A stretch of 64,000 nucleotides of DNA from Aradus depressus (GCA_963662175.1 OY759217.1:11844562-11908561), one strand, 5' to 3'. Counted from the stretch's first letter, positions 32,305-44,540 are shown. Made by a program: numbers and translations. Notes: generated by a model from the letters alone, not told the origin.

Positions 32305-32518
32305 TGTAAAAAATATATGTGATGTGGCCATTACAGGACTTTCTTATACCAACCACGCTTACAGTATACTCTCTCTACCCCTCATCCTCATTGTACAGCC
32401 TAATTCTTATACCCAATAATTCCAGTATCAAATAACTTCGAGAAGAGATAGGAGAGAGAGTGATCTGTAAGAGTGGTTAATATAAGTAAGCCCTTTAATG
32501 GCCATATCACATACTCGT
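32305..32518. mobile_element. E-family short inverted-repeat element
   Basis: Left TATATGTGATGTGGCCATTA, CAGGACTTTCTTATACC. Right GGTTAATATAAGTAAGCCCT, TTAATGGCCATATCACATAC. The clearest inverted ends of the family. Confidence 0.75.
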
Positions 32519-32539
32519 ATATTTTATTTTTTCAATCTA

Positions 32540-32925
32540 AACATTATTTTGAAACATTTCCTACGGAAATATATTTTTCAATGTTTGAGGCGCTATAACA
32601 CTCGTCATATTGGTACTATATCAAATCTGAGGACTTAATGCCATTAGAGATTTATTAAGGAACATTTTTCATAAGAACCAATTTTTCGCAGGACTAATCG
32701 TTTGAAGGTAAATCAAGGAAACGACTAAATATATGTGTTTCAATACTACATTTCAAGGCGGTTTTCGGCACGTATCTAAAAACCGGACGAACTGCGAAAA
32801 ATAGTATTTTATATAAAGTATGTATTTCAGTTTTCTCTACAACTAATACTTGAAAAGATTTTTGATTACTTCATAAACATAAGCGGTATCTTGAAAAATG
32901 TACTTAAGGCCCCGGACTATATGTC
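32540..32925 (-). repeat. D-family copy, abutting the E element
   Basis: Near-parallel with 46890-47290: TTTCCTACGGAAAT, AAGGAACATTTTT, AAATCAAGGAAACG, CTACATTTC, TCATAAACATAAGCGG(T/C)ATCTTG. Confidence 0.78.
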
Positions 32926-33192
32926 TATGAACATGATAACTCCAGATAGGATTAATATTGGCCAGGATTCCGAGATTGCAAATTCTAATTGGAACTAATG
33001 CGGTTCATTTTTCAGTAACTGCCCTGAATGCCTATTTTAACACGGATTAGTCGCGGGGAGTGATTTCGCTTTGTTGATGGACGGCAATATTGATTGATAT
33101 AATGGTGAAAGATGTCGCTATGGTAGAGTGGACAAGATGTGCAACCCCGGGGTCAATACAATGATATAGGTCCAGTCCTTCATTCACAGATA

Positions 33193-33720
33193 TATTATCA
33201 TATTAATTTTTTTTTTTTTTTAGTAAATGAAATATTTTATTATGCATATTTACAATCGGTACAGACCATAAGTAAATTTGTTGACAATAGGTAATGGAAC
33301 AATTTATATACAATGATAACCAAACACAAGAGAAAAAAATAATAAAATAAATAATAATGTAAAAAAATAAATAAATAAATAAAATAAAAATAAAAATAAT
33401 AATAAAAATATTTTAATATTTTCGTGAAGTCATGAAGAATATGTGCAAAAAATAACTTTGTATACAATATTCTGGGGGTATTGAGGGTCAGTCATTGTAT
33501 ACAATGAGAAAATAATTATGATAATAATAAAAATATTTAAAAAATAAAAATAATATAATAATAATATTAATAATAAGAATATAAACAATTAGCTTAAAAA
33601 AATATATACCTATATTTTTTTTTTATATATTATATATAATAAATACATACATAAAAAAAAATTATTAATAATTATAATTTATTATATGAGCATTTTCATA
33701 TCCTCGACTGAGACCACTAT
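33193..33720. repeat. AT-rich low-complexity tract
   Basis: AATAATAAA- and AAATAAAT-type runs through most of the interval. The 75-codon minus ORF is low-complexity (Phe/Tyr-rich) and meaningless. Confidence 0.85.
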
Positions 33721-33984
33721 AACATTCATGACTACTCACAAGGATTCTCGCTTTTTGTCACCCATTGTCTGATCACTAATACTGTGTTTGCGTACACAGA
33801 ACAGTGGCGGATCGATAAAAAGTAATTAACCCCAGTATACTACATACAAAAAAAATATGTTTGAAAAATGTATAAAACAAAACAAAAAATCACGCTGCAC
33901 AAATAATCAACTAAGTTTCCACTTCCCAGGACAGACACAACGTCTCTACTAAAAATATGTTAATATTAATTACATATTAAAGTT

Positions 33985-34317
33985 AGTTAGGTATTATGGC
34001 TCATGCCCAGGCTTAACTACGATGTTATATCGCCTACTACCAGAGCGCTCTTTCGTCACTCTGGTGGACATGAACTCGACTCTACTGAGGGAGTCCTAAA
34101 TTTTGCCTACCCTAAATTTTTATTCACCTCGGGCAGGGGTCTTTAACGAGTACCTGACATCGTACAGGCTCGGGACCATCGCTTAACGTCCCATCTGAGC
34201 TTAAGTTTATTTTACCTCCCAGATAGAATAAACTAAGGACCACGGTCGTATTTCGAACCAGCGATCTCGAGCTCAGTAAGCAACCACGCTTACCACTGAG
34301 CTACCGGCGCCCTTTTG
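33985..34317 (-). repeat. SINE A copy
   Basis: From ATTATGGCTCATGCCCAGGC to ACTGAGCTACCGGCGCCC. Box B region is mutated (TTCGAACCAGCGATCTCGAG). Near full length. Confidence 0.9.
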
Positions 34318-35856
34318 CATATTAAAATTTAATATTTTAATTGTAAATTAATTTAATATTACCAGTAAATATAACGGAGACATACAGTAGATAGAAAGAA
34401 CGGTGAATAAGGGTGTGTGGTTGGGGAGAACGCGGAAATGAGTAGGTTATGCTGATCAAGTGAACAATCGGAGCATCTGCTTCACTGAAAAATCAGTTCG
34501 GAATGAGGCCATATTCCTATCCGGGTTGCATTTCTCTAACAGTTTCCAAACTGACTTTGGTCAAAAGCTGTAGGTGTAGTTAGTTGCTGGTCCAGAGTGG
34601 AGGGCTGCTCACCCTTCTCATTCCAGAAATTCAACATTGCCCATTTTCTGATTTTGTGCAAAGGATTACGATGAACCTATTGAACATAGCAATACTGTTC
34701 TCTTCCCGGGAGAAGTTATCTACAAAACGATTATCTGTATTTTCTGGTAAAAACATTTTCTCTGCAATTGCTTTGCGCATATGAAGAATTTTTCACAGCA
34801 ATGTTAATGATGATCTTTCACACTTCCAAAAACCATTCTTCTCCTAATGTATTTATCAGAATTTGAAACAAAAATATGGGTAGCAAGGAAATAGATTCTA
34901 CGAGTATGGGACTCGCCTTGAGCCATTATAGTGAACAGGGGAGCAGCCACATCAGATGTTGACCCCTGTCGTCTCTTCCTCGTCTTCTCTTCTACTCCTG
35001 AGAGAGGCATGCTGTTGTGACCCCCGCAGATCCTCCTCTTTGTCCCCTGACAACACTCCTATTCTCTGTCACCCCCCTTGTCGATTCTACAATGAACTAC
35101 AACTAACTGTATCTTCAATTCACTCCCCTCTCTTTCTCTTCAATTCCTCTTCCGACACCTTGTTTTTTATTCGTCTTTTCGAGAAAAAAAAAGTTGCTTC
35201 TCTTTCTTTCTTCTCCACCTCCGTTTTCAATAACCATGACCTATATATTTCAGAGTCAAGAAAGAAACACTGCGCAGGAATGGAGTATTCATAAGAGAAG
35301 AAAGCTCTGACAAAGAAAAGCTGAAAATAAGACAGTGACTAAAATCATCAGAGAAAATAATAATTTGTATTGCAAGTGTGGTAATTTTTGGTAGTACGTT
35401 GGTGCTTTAAAAATGTTGTATCCCTCCCTACCTTATACGTCACAATTTTATTTCAGTTTTTTGCTTACTCAAAAAAGCTAGACTTTGGAAAATGTTATCT
35501 GCATAATACATGCACATGATTGCAGGTATATAATGTTACAATGGAGAAAAAATAAAAATAATATATTACGAAAATATGAACTACAGTCCATACTTTAATA
35601 GGAACTTCGGATCCTGAACAGATTTTACGAAAAAAAATAAGAACAAATTAAAGTGTTTTCAGTGTGAAGCACATTGAAGTAATTCCAGCGAAAATGTGAC
35701 TATAAGAACGCGCTTGGTCCTCGTTGTGACGTCAAAAGTATGCTATCTTACACTCCTCATATTCTCTGCATTTGAGGACCCTATTAATGCAAGTATCTTC
35801 TCATAATTTTTTATTCATATATATTACTGTAAGCATAGAACTTAAATTTCCAATTC
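34318..35856. other. Unassigned; pyrimidine-rich 34975-35230
   Basis: The C/T-rich stretch gives a Ser-rich 112-codon ORF that I regard as compositional. No other signal. Confidence 0.4.
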
Positions 35857-36175
35857 TTCTTGCCATAAGCTGAAGAACATAGAAACAATATCAGAAAAAC
35901 GTGTTTTAGTGAGTAAAAGACGGGTTAGCGTATAGCCAATTATTCTTGCCATAAGCTGAAGAACATAGAAACAATAGCAGAAAAACGTGTTTTAGTGAGT
36001 ATAAGACTGCTTAACGTATAGCCATTTTTTCTTGCGATAAGCTGGATAACATAGCAGAAAGGAATATTATGGTGGCCATAAGACCTGTTAGTATATCCCA
36101 TCCGTCTTGCCATAAGCTCTAAAGTACAAGGTTGCCATCATATAGCAGAAAGACGTGTTCTGGTGGTCTTGTACT
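35857..36175. repeat. Tandem repeat, about 86-bp period
   Basis: Four units start near 35857, 35943, 36029 and 36104. Landmarks TTCTTGCCATAAGCTG, ACATAGAAACAATA(T/G)CAG and AGAAA(A/G)ACGTGTT recur. The first two are nearly identical; later units diverge. Confidence 0.85.
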
Positions 36176-36193
36176 TGCCGGTTTATTCTATGA

Positions 36194-36442
36194 AGATGTC
36201 ACTTCCTTAACAATCCCGAAGACAGTCCCCCCTCCAGTCAACAGAACTACAGGAGCCAGAGAGGAGAGGCCTCCCACTACAACAGACAACCACAGCTAAC
36301 ACCTGCTAATAGCTCTGCGGTTCTCACAAAGAGAACTAAGATGGTTTTCTTCCCTCACGAAACACCATCAACAACTGTTTACAAGAAGAAAGGGAAACCA
36401 AACCTCCCTGTCTTCCGGTTAGAAACAAACCAAGATTTATAG
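36194..36442 (+). CDS. Candidate exon, unknown product
   Basis: A stop-to-stop frame of 82 codons between the tandem repeat and AT-rich DNA. Composition is far less AT-rich. Residues are protein-like: EDSPPSSQQNYRSQRGEASH, then PQLTPANSSAVLTKRTKMVF and KKKGKPNLPVFRLETNQDL before TAG 36440. It has no upstream ATG, so it would need splicing (an acceptor-like TTCCTTAACAATCCCGAAG lies upstream). The family is not recognised. Confidence 0.32.
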   Translation, partial: RCHFLNNPEDSPPSSQQNYRSQRGEASHYNRQPQLTPANSSAVLTKRTKMVFFPHETPSTTVYKKKGKPNLPVFRLETNQDL

Positions 36443-37500
36443 ATTTCAGAAGAGGTTCAGGATATTCTCCCTTCCATTGTCTCCTCAGAGAATGGTCCAG
36501 CGCTTTTCAAACAACTCTTCTTATCATACTAAAATTATGCAGTTTCAAAAGCAAAATGCAATTTCATAAATGCATCAGTGTACGAAGCACTGAGGACGTA
36601 TAGAGTATTCAGAGAGGGGAGAATTGAGAATTTTCTCAAAGAAACAGAATTATATTTTTACATTGAACATTATTGTCACTGACCATTCCTGTAAGTACAC
36701 CATTAAATACATTTTTAAAAACTTACTCTTGAGATGTTCAAAATTATTTCTCGTACTTTAAAATTTGCAAGCGAAAAAACTATGAAAATGAATCCAATTC
36801 AGCGTCTAAATAATACAATTTTTATTTTTTTTTGTATTTTCAACTTACTTATGTCTTTAAAACTATTTAAAAGTACTTGAAGGGTAGTGGAAGAGAGGCA
36901 AATAAACGTCATGAGTTTCGTTTCATTCCAAACTAGTGATTTCAAGTAGACACTGACTTATCATTTTTTAATCCCAGGATTTTGGGATCCCGGATTGGAA
37001 ATTCATGAGTTTGATTTATTATGTATGATTTTAATTGCAGATTATAGCATTTGTTTTTATAATCAGTATTTTGTTCACACTAAGGTATAACTTTTTCTAT
37101 TGAAACATAATTAAGGTATACCTTCATTCATTCACAATAAATTTCATTACGGACTAGTGAAATATTAGTGCAAAACATTGTATACTTCATAGAGGGGAAT
37201 TGAATATGTTTTTGATAGCTTAAGAACTTTTCTACTATTAAAGAGCTCCAAACAAATAAAATAAAGTAAATGTATTTTAAGAAAAATCCAAAAAAGATTT
37301 TTTTTCTCAAAACTAAACAGAAGTTTTGAATAAAAACAGTTTAATTTATTACATTGAACCCTATAATAAATAATGCCTTCAATCACAGTTTTCAATATTA
37401 AATTAAAGTATTATTAATATTTATAATATATTTTATTGATTCCGGGATTGCATAAAATTTTTTTTTTTTATACAAAATGTTTTTTTTATTTTTGATATCT
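36443..37500. other. AT-rich, nothing recognised
   Basis: No ORF, repeat family or inverted repeat seen. Confidence 0.45.
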
Positions 37501-37521
37501 GTGAGTTGATCACCCAAACGC

Positions 37522-37757
37522 TCAGTCAGGCCGGCCCTTGGAGGTACCTGGAGCCTGACAAAGAGCAGCACTGGAGTGCTGACATTCCATATTCATTACG
37601 ACTGTTTTCAGGTCCACACAAAGGAGTACCGTTCCTTCTTCCCTCCTCTCCAGACACTTATAATGATCTTTCTCCTCACTTAAACAGTCCCCAAACAAAA
37701 TTATCTCAAACCGCTTCAATTTCTCCACTTTTCCTATCTTATGTCTTTGTGACTATG
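37522..37757 (-). CDS. Candidate coding segment, strand ambiguous
   Basis: Minus: stop-to-stop frame with KVEKLKRFEIILFGDCLSEE, KDHYKCLERREEGTVLLCVD and a donor-like CCAGGTACCT inside it. The plus strand is also open (37506-37781) with an acceptor-like CTGTTTTCAG at 37603-37612. The segment is clearly less AT-rich than its flanks. Charge pattern favours the minus strand, but only homology could decide. Confidence 0.28.
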
Positions 37758-37920
37758 TTTATTGTTGTTAAAATGGTTTGAGACTCTTTCCAATTTTGAA
37801 AATAAATTTAAAAAAATAAAATGTTGACCCTCTCGTTGGTCCTTGTAGTGAAACAGTCCAGAATCTCCTGATATAGAGAAACATATAGTTCATAAAAAAA
37901 ATGTATTTCTCAATATAAAA

Positions 37921-38270
37921 GATAGGTTAGGGGTTAGGTTTTATGAATCATGCCCGGGCTTTAACAACGAGGTCATATCGCCTACTACCAGAGCGCTCTT
38001 TCGTCACTCTGGTGGACATGAGCCCGACTCTACTGTGGGAGTCCTAAATTTTGCCTACCCTAAATTTTTATTCATCTAAGGCAGGGGTCTTTAACGAGTA
38101 CCTGACATCGTACAGGCTCGGGACCATCGCTTAACGTCCCATCCGAAGGACGGCGTGCTTAAGTTTATTTGACCTCCCAGATAAAATAAACTAAGGGCCT
38201 CGGTCGGGTTTCGAACCCACGACCTTGAGCTCAGAAGTCAAGCACGCATACCACTGAGCTACCGGCGCCC
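37921..38270 (-). repeat. SINE A, full length with 11-bp TSD
   Basis: Reverse copy from the tail (AACCTAACCCCTAACC) to the head GGGCGCCGGTAGCTCAGTGG. Box B GGGTTCGAAACCCGACCG is intact. Flanks TCAATATAAAA at 37910-37920 and 38271-38281 are a perfect duplication. This is the best reference copy. Confidence 0.96.
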
Positions 38271-38281
38271 TCAATATAAAA

Positions 38282-39240
38282 TATATAATATGTCAATTAT
38301 ATTTCCATTTGGTTTAGTTCGATATCGCACATTTTTATAAGATATCACAGGACTTCGAATATCGGACTAATGGAAAATATAAACAAAGTCAGAACGAAAA
38401 AAATAAATTTTGCGAATTAGATTCATAAATTCGATTTCGCCAAAATAAAGGACTTAAGTCCCTGAAGAAGACACATTTAGCTTGGTAGAAATTCTTCGAG
38501 TTTTTATCAAGCAAAAGACTGATCTCTCTCTCTCTATTCCTATAGAAGTTATGCACTCTGGTTTCTTACGTTTTGAATTTTCGTCTCAATTTACATAGTA
38601 CAGTTTTTTAAGCTCAATTATATCCTCTGACATTTATATCTCTAGAGAGAGAAAAAAAATATATATTTAGAAAAAAAACTAGGCGAATAATTGAAATAAC
38701 CGAATAATTCCAATTATTTGAAATAGCAATAACTCAAAAGGGCAGTGAATCAGTCAGAGCTAGATGTTTCTTTTGGTTTCCACAGTTTTATGGTTACTTA
38801 ATAGTAATTCCGTTTTCTTCAGTCAAAGGTATCGAGACTATTTCCAACAGAATCATTGTACGTGCGTTTGGGAAGGATTGGCTAGCAATTGGGAAAAATA
38901 GGAGAACGAATAAGGCGAAAATTAGACGAAACTAACTTCGCTGTCATGAAACCTTGTGCCTATCACACTCACTTACACTCGTTTCAAGAAAAAAATCAGG
39001 GAAACAACTGTCATGACACTTCAATAAGGAAAGACGCATTTCATACAAATTAACCTGGTGAATCTTGGCTTGTGTGGAAACTGTTTTTTATTGAGATATT
39101 TACAATATATATTTTTCTCCATTATTATTATTCATCTTATATATGTTTATATTCTATGATTTCATATACTTTACTTCTGATTTCGCTGAAAATTAATACG
39201 TGTCATCCATATGGGGTGTGATGTATATAATTACACACAT
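38282..39240. other. No recognisable feature
   Basis: AT-rich. Short CT microsatellite (CTCTCTCTCTCT about 38523). Confidence 0.45.
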
Positions 39241-39256
39241 TGTAATTATTAATAAT

Positions 39257-39467
39257 GGGGGCCATGGTGGCCGTGCGGCTTTGGTCGCATGGTCTCACCA
39301 TGGTTTGCGGGTTCGAATCCCGTCCGGGAGTGAGTTTTATTTCGTAGATAGAACTCCCTCCCGGGGCCATGGATGTCTTAAATAATTATATATAACACAT
39401 TGACATGGCTAATATGCACCGTACATAAAGTCAAAAAAAAAAAAATAATAAAATAAAATAAAGAAAA
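39257..39467 (+). repeat. SINE B with 13-bp TSD
   Basis: GGGGGCCATGGTGGCCGTGC, box B GCGGGTTCGAATCCCGTCC, GGGGCCATGGATGTCTTAAA, A tail. AATTATTAATAAT flanks at 39244-39256 and 39468-39480. About 17 bp is missing in the head after the CGTGCGG (GGCTAGAGCGTAGG absent). Confidence 0.95.
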
Positions 39468-39474
39468 AATTATT

Positions 39475-40335
39475 AATAATATATTATTATAAAATTAATT
39501 ATATTTATTGGTATAAAAAAAAACAGCTGGTAGAAAAGAAGTAACTAAATAAGTGAATAAATATATGAAGTCGCATTTTGTTTTAAAACGAACCAAAGAG
39601 TGGAGATCAAAAAGACGACCATCAGCTGTTTTAAATAGAGTGGACCAGTCTAAGTTGGGTTCTGGAGGTGAGATGAAAGTCTAGTAGTGAGAAAAGTGTT
39701 TAGGCTTAAGGTATAGTGAACCAAAAAGGTGTGAAATAACAGTAAAATTGATGCGCAAAGGAGGTACTTTTATTTATTTATATGTACATAATATATATGC
39801 CCAAAATACAAAACAGAAAAAAGACTGAAATAGTTTTAAAAATTTATTTTGTAAGATTTGTCTTTTAAATAGTTTGATTTTTGTTCCAATCTTAGTTTTT
39901 TATTTTATAGTGTAGATTTAAGTAAATAAGCCCAATTTTTGTTCTCTAATTCTATGCTATTCATTGTTACTGTTAACCAAGTAAGATAATTGATAACTTT
40001 GGATTAAATTTAACATTTTTGGAAAATTTAGAAAAACAATATGGCATCTCTTTAGTAAAAGAAGTAATCCCAATGAAAAGTTTGTTCATTAAAATTTTTT
40101 TAAATACGTGTACTTTCTTAAAAATTTCACGTCTTCAACTTTTGATATTGTTCTATTAAGGCTCTTTTCGGAAATTACTGTAGAAATCAGAGTTTAGTAG
40201 AAGACCAGAGATACAATTTCTACAGGAAATGTGGTTATTTTATTATTTTATTATATTTAATATTTATTATTAATTTTATTTTAATTTTATAATTATTTAA
40301 CATTTTAAATATTTCTTTAATTATCACAATACACT
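39475..40335 (+). repeat. C-family copy, longest
   Basis: Parallel to the inverse copy 48480-49240 over its whole length: AACAGCTG start, TTTTGTTTTAAAACGAACC, CCATCAGCTGTTTTAAATAG, GTTTAGGCTTAAGG, GCAAAGGAGGTACTTTTATT, CTTTGGATTAAATTTAACAT, GGCATCTCTTTAGTAAAAG, TTTTCGGAAATTACTGTAGA. Frames contain VFRLKV followed by stops, so it is non-coding or decayed. Confidence 0.82.
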
Positions 40336-40379
40336 CAGCATATACTATTTTAAGAATTTTCTGTTATTATTTAGCACAA

Positions 40380-40570
40380 GCACATATGTCGATACATTCA
40401 TTACAAATGACAGTTCTTATGAGTTTTGTGTTAAGCCTACCGCCTAATTCCACCCTCCCCATTGGCCGATTTAGCTGAAAATCAATAGATGTCCTTATGT
40501 GGTTTTGGATACTTATATACAATTTCGTTTCACAGAAACACACAAACTTTTATTTTTTTATTTTTGAAGT
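40380..40570 (-). repeat. J-family fragment
   Basis: TGTCGATACATTCATTACAA, TTTTGTGTTAAGCCTACC, CCGATTTAGCTGAAAATCAA, TTTTGGATACTTATATAC, TTTATTTTTGAAGTC. Confidence 0.62.
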
Positions 40571-40914
40571 CTGTGTGTAAGTTGAAAGATGAATGTGAAG
40601 CCGGGACTAACCGTCTCTCAGTCTAATAAATTCATTACTGGAGCACGGATTCCCGTGTAATTGCATTTTTTTTTCGCTTGCTTGAAATCATTAAATAACA
40701 ATTTATTTTTACAAATTAAGGCATCCTGATTTATAAACATAAATTTTATTTTGCACAAAATTGTACGTTTTAGACTTTTAGTGCGCAAAATTGCATATTT
40801 TGTCGTAATTAGAAAATTTATTTATAAGTTAGTTTGAAAATGTATACATTTGTTAATCGACAAATTTAGATAAGTTTTGAGAAAAAATCCCGGATATGAC
40901 CAACTCAAAAAGGC

Positions 40915-41248
40915 TGTAATTTAGGTTAACTGGGAGACACTGGGGTCCACATACGTTCAACAATTCATCTGGATTAGCCAAGTTAGTCCATCTGGTGAAC
41001 TAATCTAAGGGTGGCTTGGTGGTTGGTGGTTCTAGTGGTCGGTGGCCTGTGAAGGTTGGATCATTTTCACTTTGAGATATCCATCCTGAGCCAATCGGAG
41101 CGTGATGACACTGTACCACTCTTGTCTCGGTTTCCCTCTCGGGGGGGGGACTCTCTAGGTTAACCTCTCCGAGACTCGAGACAAAAACTCCACTTATCCG
41201 GACTATCATTGGATGGGATTTACAAAAGAAAAAAAAAAAAAAAAAAAA
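40915..41248 (+). repeat. Possible retroposon ending in poly-A
   Basis: A GC-richer segment from about 40915 ends in an A run at 41227-41248. Only one copy is in the window and no tRNA-like boxes were found. A J terminus follows the A run directly, so the A run may belong to J instead. Confidence 0.3.
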
Positions 41249-41390
41249 GTGATGAGTGAACCACCGGCAATGTACTCCAGGTAAGTATTCATCAACTATG
41301 TTTCCGCCCTCTCGCTAGGAGTCAATAGTTATAACTTCCCCTAAACTTCATATAGGGATGGTTTTCTTTGAAATATTGTCTATTAAACAA
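41249..41390 (-). repeat. J-family terminus
   Basis: GTGATGAGTGAACCACCGGC, AATGTACTCCAGGTAAGTAT, CATCAACTATGTTTCCGCCC in minus orientation after an A run. Confidence 0.68.
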
Positions 41391-41483
41391 AAATGTTATA
41401 TTACCTTTTCGGCATTACACCACCGTCTGGTTTAGTTATAAACTAAGTTTGTAAAAAATATTTTCACCCTTAATAATAGAGGT

Positions 41484-41614
41484 CAAACAAAATTAAATTA
41501 AAGATACAATTATTAAATTCTAACAAGATAAACCAACATAGATGTGATATGCATACCACATAAAAATTAGTTTATCTTGTTAGAATTTAATAATTATATA
41601 TTTAATTTTGTTTT
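41484..41614. repeat. Inverted repeat, arms about 48 bp
   Basis: AAACAAAATTAAAT...AATTATTAAATTCTAACAAG ATAAAC pairs with GTTTATCTTGTTAGAATTTA ATAATT...ATTTAATTTTGTTT. Spacer about 36 bp. Confidence 0.82.
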
Positions 41615-41619
41615 ACCAC

Positions 41620-42175
41620 TATCATTAGACAGGGGAGAAACTATACTTCTGATCAAACAAACTTCTAACTGTACACCCACGGGGACATTTCATTGTTCTC
41701 CCGGGCGTCCTAACGTAAGATTTATTGATTTTAAAATTTTAAACAAATAATGTGGTTATGTAATTCTCAGAATTTTGCAATTCGATATCCTACTCGACTT
41801 GAACTGAAAAATATTTTGGTTTTCACGAAAGCTTTTTTTTTTTTATATCGCGCGGGACCAATCACTATGCTCCAGATTATAGCTGGGACTAAGAGACAAG
41901 ACATTCTAAGTTCAAGGCAACTATAAGAGCTAAAGGCCGTACACAGACACAGGATCGAAATCATATATGCTAAAAAATATGGAGGCAAGAAGGTGCAATA
42001 AACATGTTGCTTGGATGAACAGTGTTATAAGGGTCCCAGCGTTACTCCGAACAGTTAGCTTCCTGATTTAAATGCAAGCCATGCGGGTTTGTACAATCCC
42101 TCTCTCTCTGTTTCTCATATACAGTTTAACGTCCTACATTCAATAAAAAATCCATCCCAGGGCCTCCTGCTGAGT
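41620..42175. other. Unassigned
   Basis: A 73-codon minus ORF (41767-41988) without family features. Confidence 0.35.
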
Positions 42176-42198
42176 GGGGGGGGGGGGGGGGGGGGGGG
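42176..42198. repeat. Poly-G tract
   Basis: 23-base G run. Confidence 0.95.
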
Positions 42199-42520
42199 CC
42201 TTATTTCCCCCATTGAGCAGAGTGTACACTCTAATGAATGATGGAAACTGGCCAACTCCAGAAACGCTCATAGATCTCCGTCCACTCTATTATTAGCCAA
42301 AACTAAGTGTAATGTTTCGGGGCCGCCGTTTTTCATTATATTATTTAATGGCTCTCACCGTAGTAATCTAGAAGTAATTAAAAAAAAAATAATAAATATA
42401 TAAAATAATAATTGAAAAAAATATTGTTTAAATATTATTGCTGTGAATGATTTTTCCAAATTAATAATAATTTATCCGGTCATTGCTGTTCTGTCTACGA
42501 ACCTGACCAATAGAACTGAG

Positions 42521-43335
42521 GTCGACTGTCTGGTTCAGCCATCATCGAATCCAACTTGTCAGATCCAGTGATCACAAGATTGGAAATGAGTCAAGTAGCG
42601 TGCAGTAGACAACAAGAAGCGAACTGGCCTTAAGTAGGAAAGCGGGCGTCTGACCTGGTTCAGAGCCAGCAACCCTGACTTACAACTCGTCTACCTGGAG
42701 CTGGGGTCGACTAGCCTGTTCAATCACCGTCGAATCCAAGCATGTTTCTAATGATAGGCCCAGAATACTAAGATGAGTCAAGTGGCGTACAGTACAGAGC
42801 AAGGAGCGAACTTGACCTTAAGTAGGTAAGCGGGCGTCTGACCTGGTTCAAAGCGAGCAACCCTGACTTTCAACTCTTCAACCTGGAGCTGGCGTCGACT
42901 AGTCTGTTCAATCACCGTCGAATCCAAGCCTGTCTCTGACCTGACAGGCCCAGAATACCAAGATGAGTCAAGTGGCGTACAGTACAGAGCAAGGAGTGAA
43001 CTTGACCTTAAGTAGGTAAGCGGGCGTCTGACCTGGATCAAAGTCAGCAACCCTGACTTTCAACTCTTCAACCTGGAGCTGGCGTCGACTAGTATGTTCA
43101 ATCACCGTCGAATCCATGCCTGTCTCTGACCTGACAGGCCCAGAATACCAAGATGAGTCAAGTGGCGTACAGTACAGAGCAAGGAGCGAACTTGACCTTA
43201 AGTAGGTAAGCGGGCGTCTGACCTGGTTCAAAGCCAGCAACCCTGACTTCAACTCTTCTACCTGGAGCTGGGATCGACTGGCCGTTTCATAGTCGAATCC
43301 AAGCTTATCTCTAGCCTGACAGACCCAGTTAAGCT
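42521..43335. repeat. Satellite-like tandem array, about 188-bp period
   Basis: Units begin at GTCGACT (42521, 42706, 42894, 43084, then GATCGACT about 43272). Each has GATGAGTCAAGTGGCGTACA, GAACTTGACCTTAAGTAGGT and AAGCGGGCGTCTGACCTGG. Units 3 and 4 are nearly identical; units 1 and 5 are diverged or partial. GC content is far above background. Minus ORFs cross units but translate a repeat and are not taken as genes. Confidence 0.93.
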
Positions 43336-44070
43336 CGACAATGGGCTTTTAACAGAGACGCTTCCTGTACGTACATGTGGAAAGGCTCTAACAATATAAA
43401 AATCAACTCAGTCTATGAATGGATCACTCAAAGGTCTCCATTTTTCTAGACGTAATAAATCCGAAATCCACCCATGTCAGGGAAATTTTCTTACAATCAA
43501 TAATTGTAGTTACACCATCTAAATTGACGTATGTCGACCTCAACATTAAACAGGTCTCCCGATTTGAATAATTTGAAAATTTGATCGTGAAAATAAAACA
43601 CATATTTCTACAACAAATAATAAAGTCAGGGTTGATTAGGAATAAATGTCTTTCAGCACTGGCCATATATAATTTGTGGTTGGTCGCATGTTGCGACACG
43701 GAGGAGTTTCGAGGGCAGACCATACGAGATGTCGCGAAGAAAAGGATTACACAAGATTGTCCGAAGGGGCGGGGAGTAGCCTCGAGGAAGGTCGTATGTG
43801 ACAACGAACATTTCCACGGATACGGTCAGACCGTAGAGAATGTCAACTTAAGGAGGATTACGGTCGTCCTTAGAAGGAAGAAGAGGCGGTGTCTGGTTAC
43901 AGAAGGGCTTCTCTTAACTCTTTACTGACTTATGTAAAAACAAGACAGTTCACAATAATCCAATCCTTCCTCAAAGTTGTGCTGGTTTAACAAGGTTCTT
44001 AGTTCAACGGAAAAGGATCATGAAGATAGTCTATCATGGAAATACTAATGAAGAAGCATTACGTGATGTG
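43336..44070. other. Unassigned, overlapping ORFs on both strands
   Basis: Plus 43581-43928 (115 codons) and minus 43424-43804 (126 codons) overlap. The minus frame includes LDGVTTIIDCKKISLTWVDF. Neither shows a known motif. Confidence 0.3.
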
Positions 44071-44074
44071 AAGA

Positions 44075-44155
44075 GTGCATGTGTACCCAGAACCCCATAA
44101 AGGACCTATTGATTTATAGACAAATCAGCCAAGGGAGGGTACTCTTGAGTTAATT
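44075..44155 (+). repeat. J-family fragment
   Basis: CATGTGTACCCAGAACCCCA, TATTGATTTATAGACAAATC, AGCCAAGGGAGGG. Confidence 0.58.
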
Positions 44156-44540
44156 AAACTTTTTTTCATAAAAAATTTAAAAAACAAATTTAGACCATTT
44201 GGCCTCAGGACGATTCACGTATTTACCTACCTATGTGAATCGACAGTATGTATCAAGATAATCAACCATCAATGATTAAGAATAAATACAAATAATTTAT
44301 TCGAAAAGTATATATGTAAAACATACCATAGCAAGGATTTCAGTTAGAGCAACTCACCTGAAACAAAATTTAGAAATAATATTTAAAATGTATTTGAAGG
44401 AAAATTAATTTATTTTCGCCGGCACATCAAGTGCACTGCACAAAGTGCTTATATAGACACATAAAAAATATATATACATATAAATGTTGATAAATGGGAC
44501 CTTTGAGTGAGGCTAGAGTCGAGTGGAGGAGGTCCGTCCA

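Noticed and set aside
33240..33467. 75-codon Phe/Tyr-rich minus ORF
   Set aside because: It arises from AAT/AAA low-complexity DNA.
34956..35294. 112-codon Ser-rich ORF
   Set aside because: It results from a pyrimidine-rich tract, with no motif.
37921..38270. tRNA gene call on the SINE A heads
   Set aside because: Box A and box B are present but the cloverleaf pairs poorly and each head continues into the conserved SINE body with target duplications.
42778..43252. Minus ORFs of 90 and 94 codons
   Set aside because: They are translations of the 188-bp tandem repeat.
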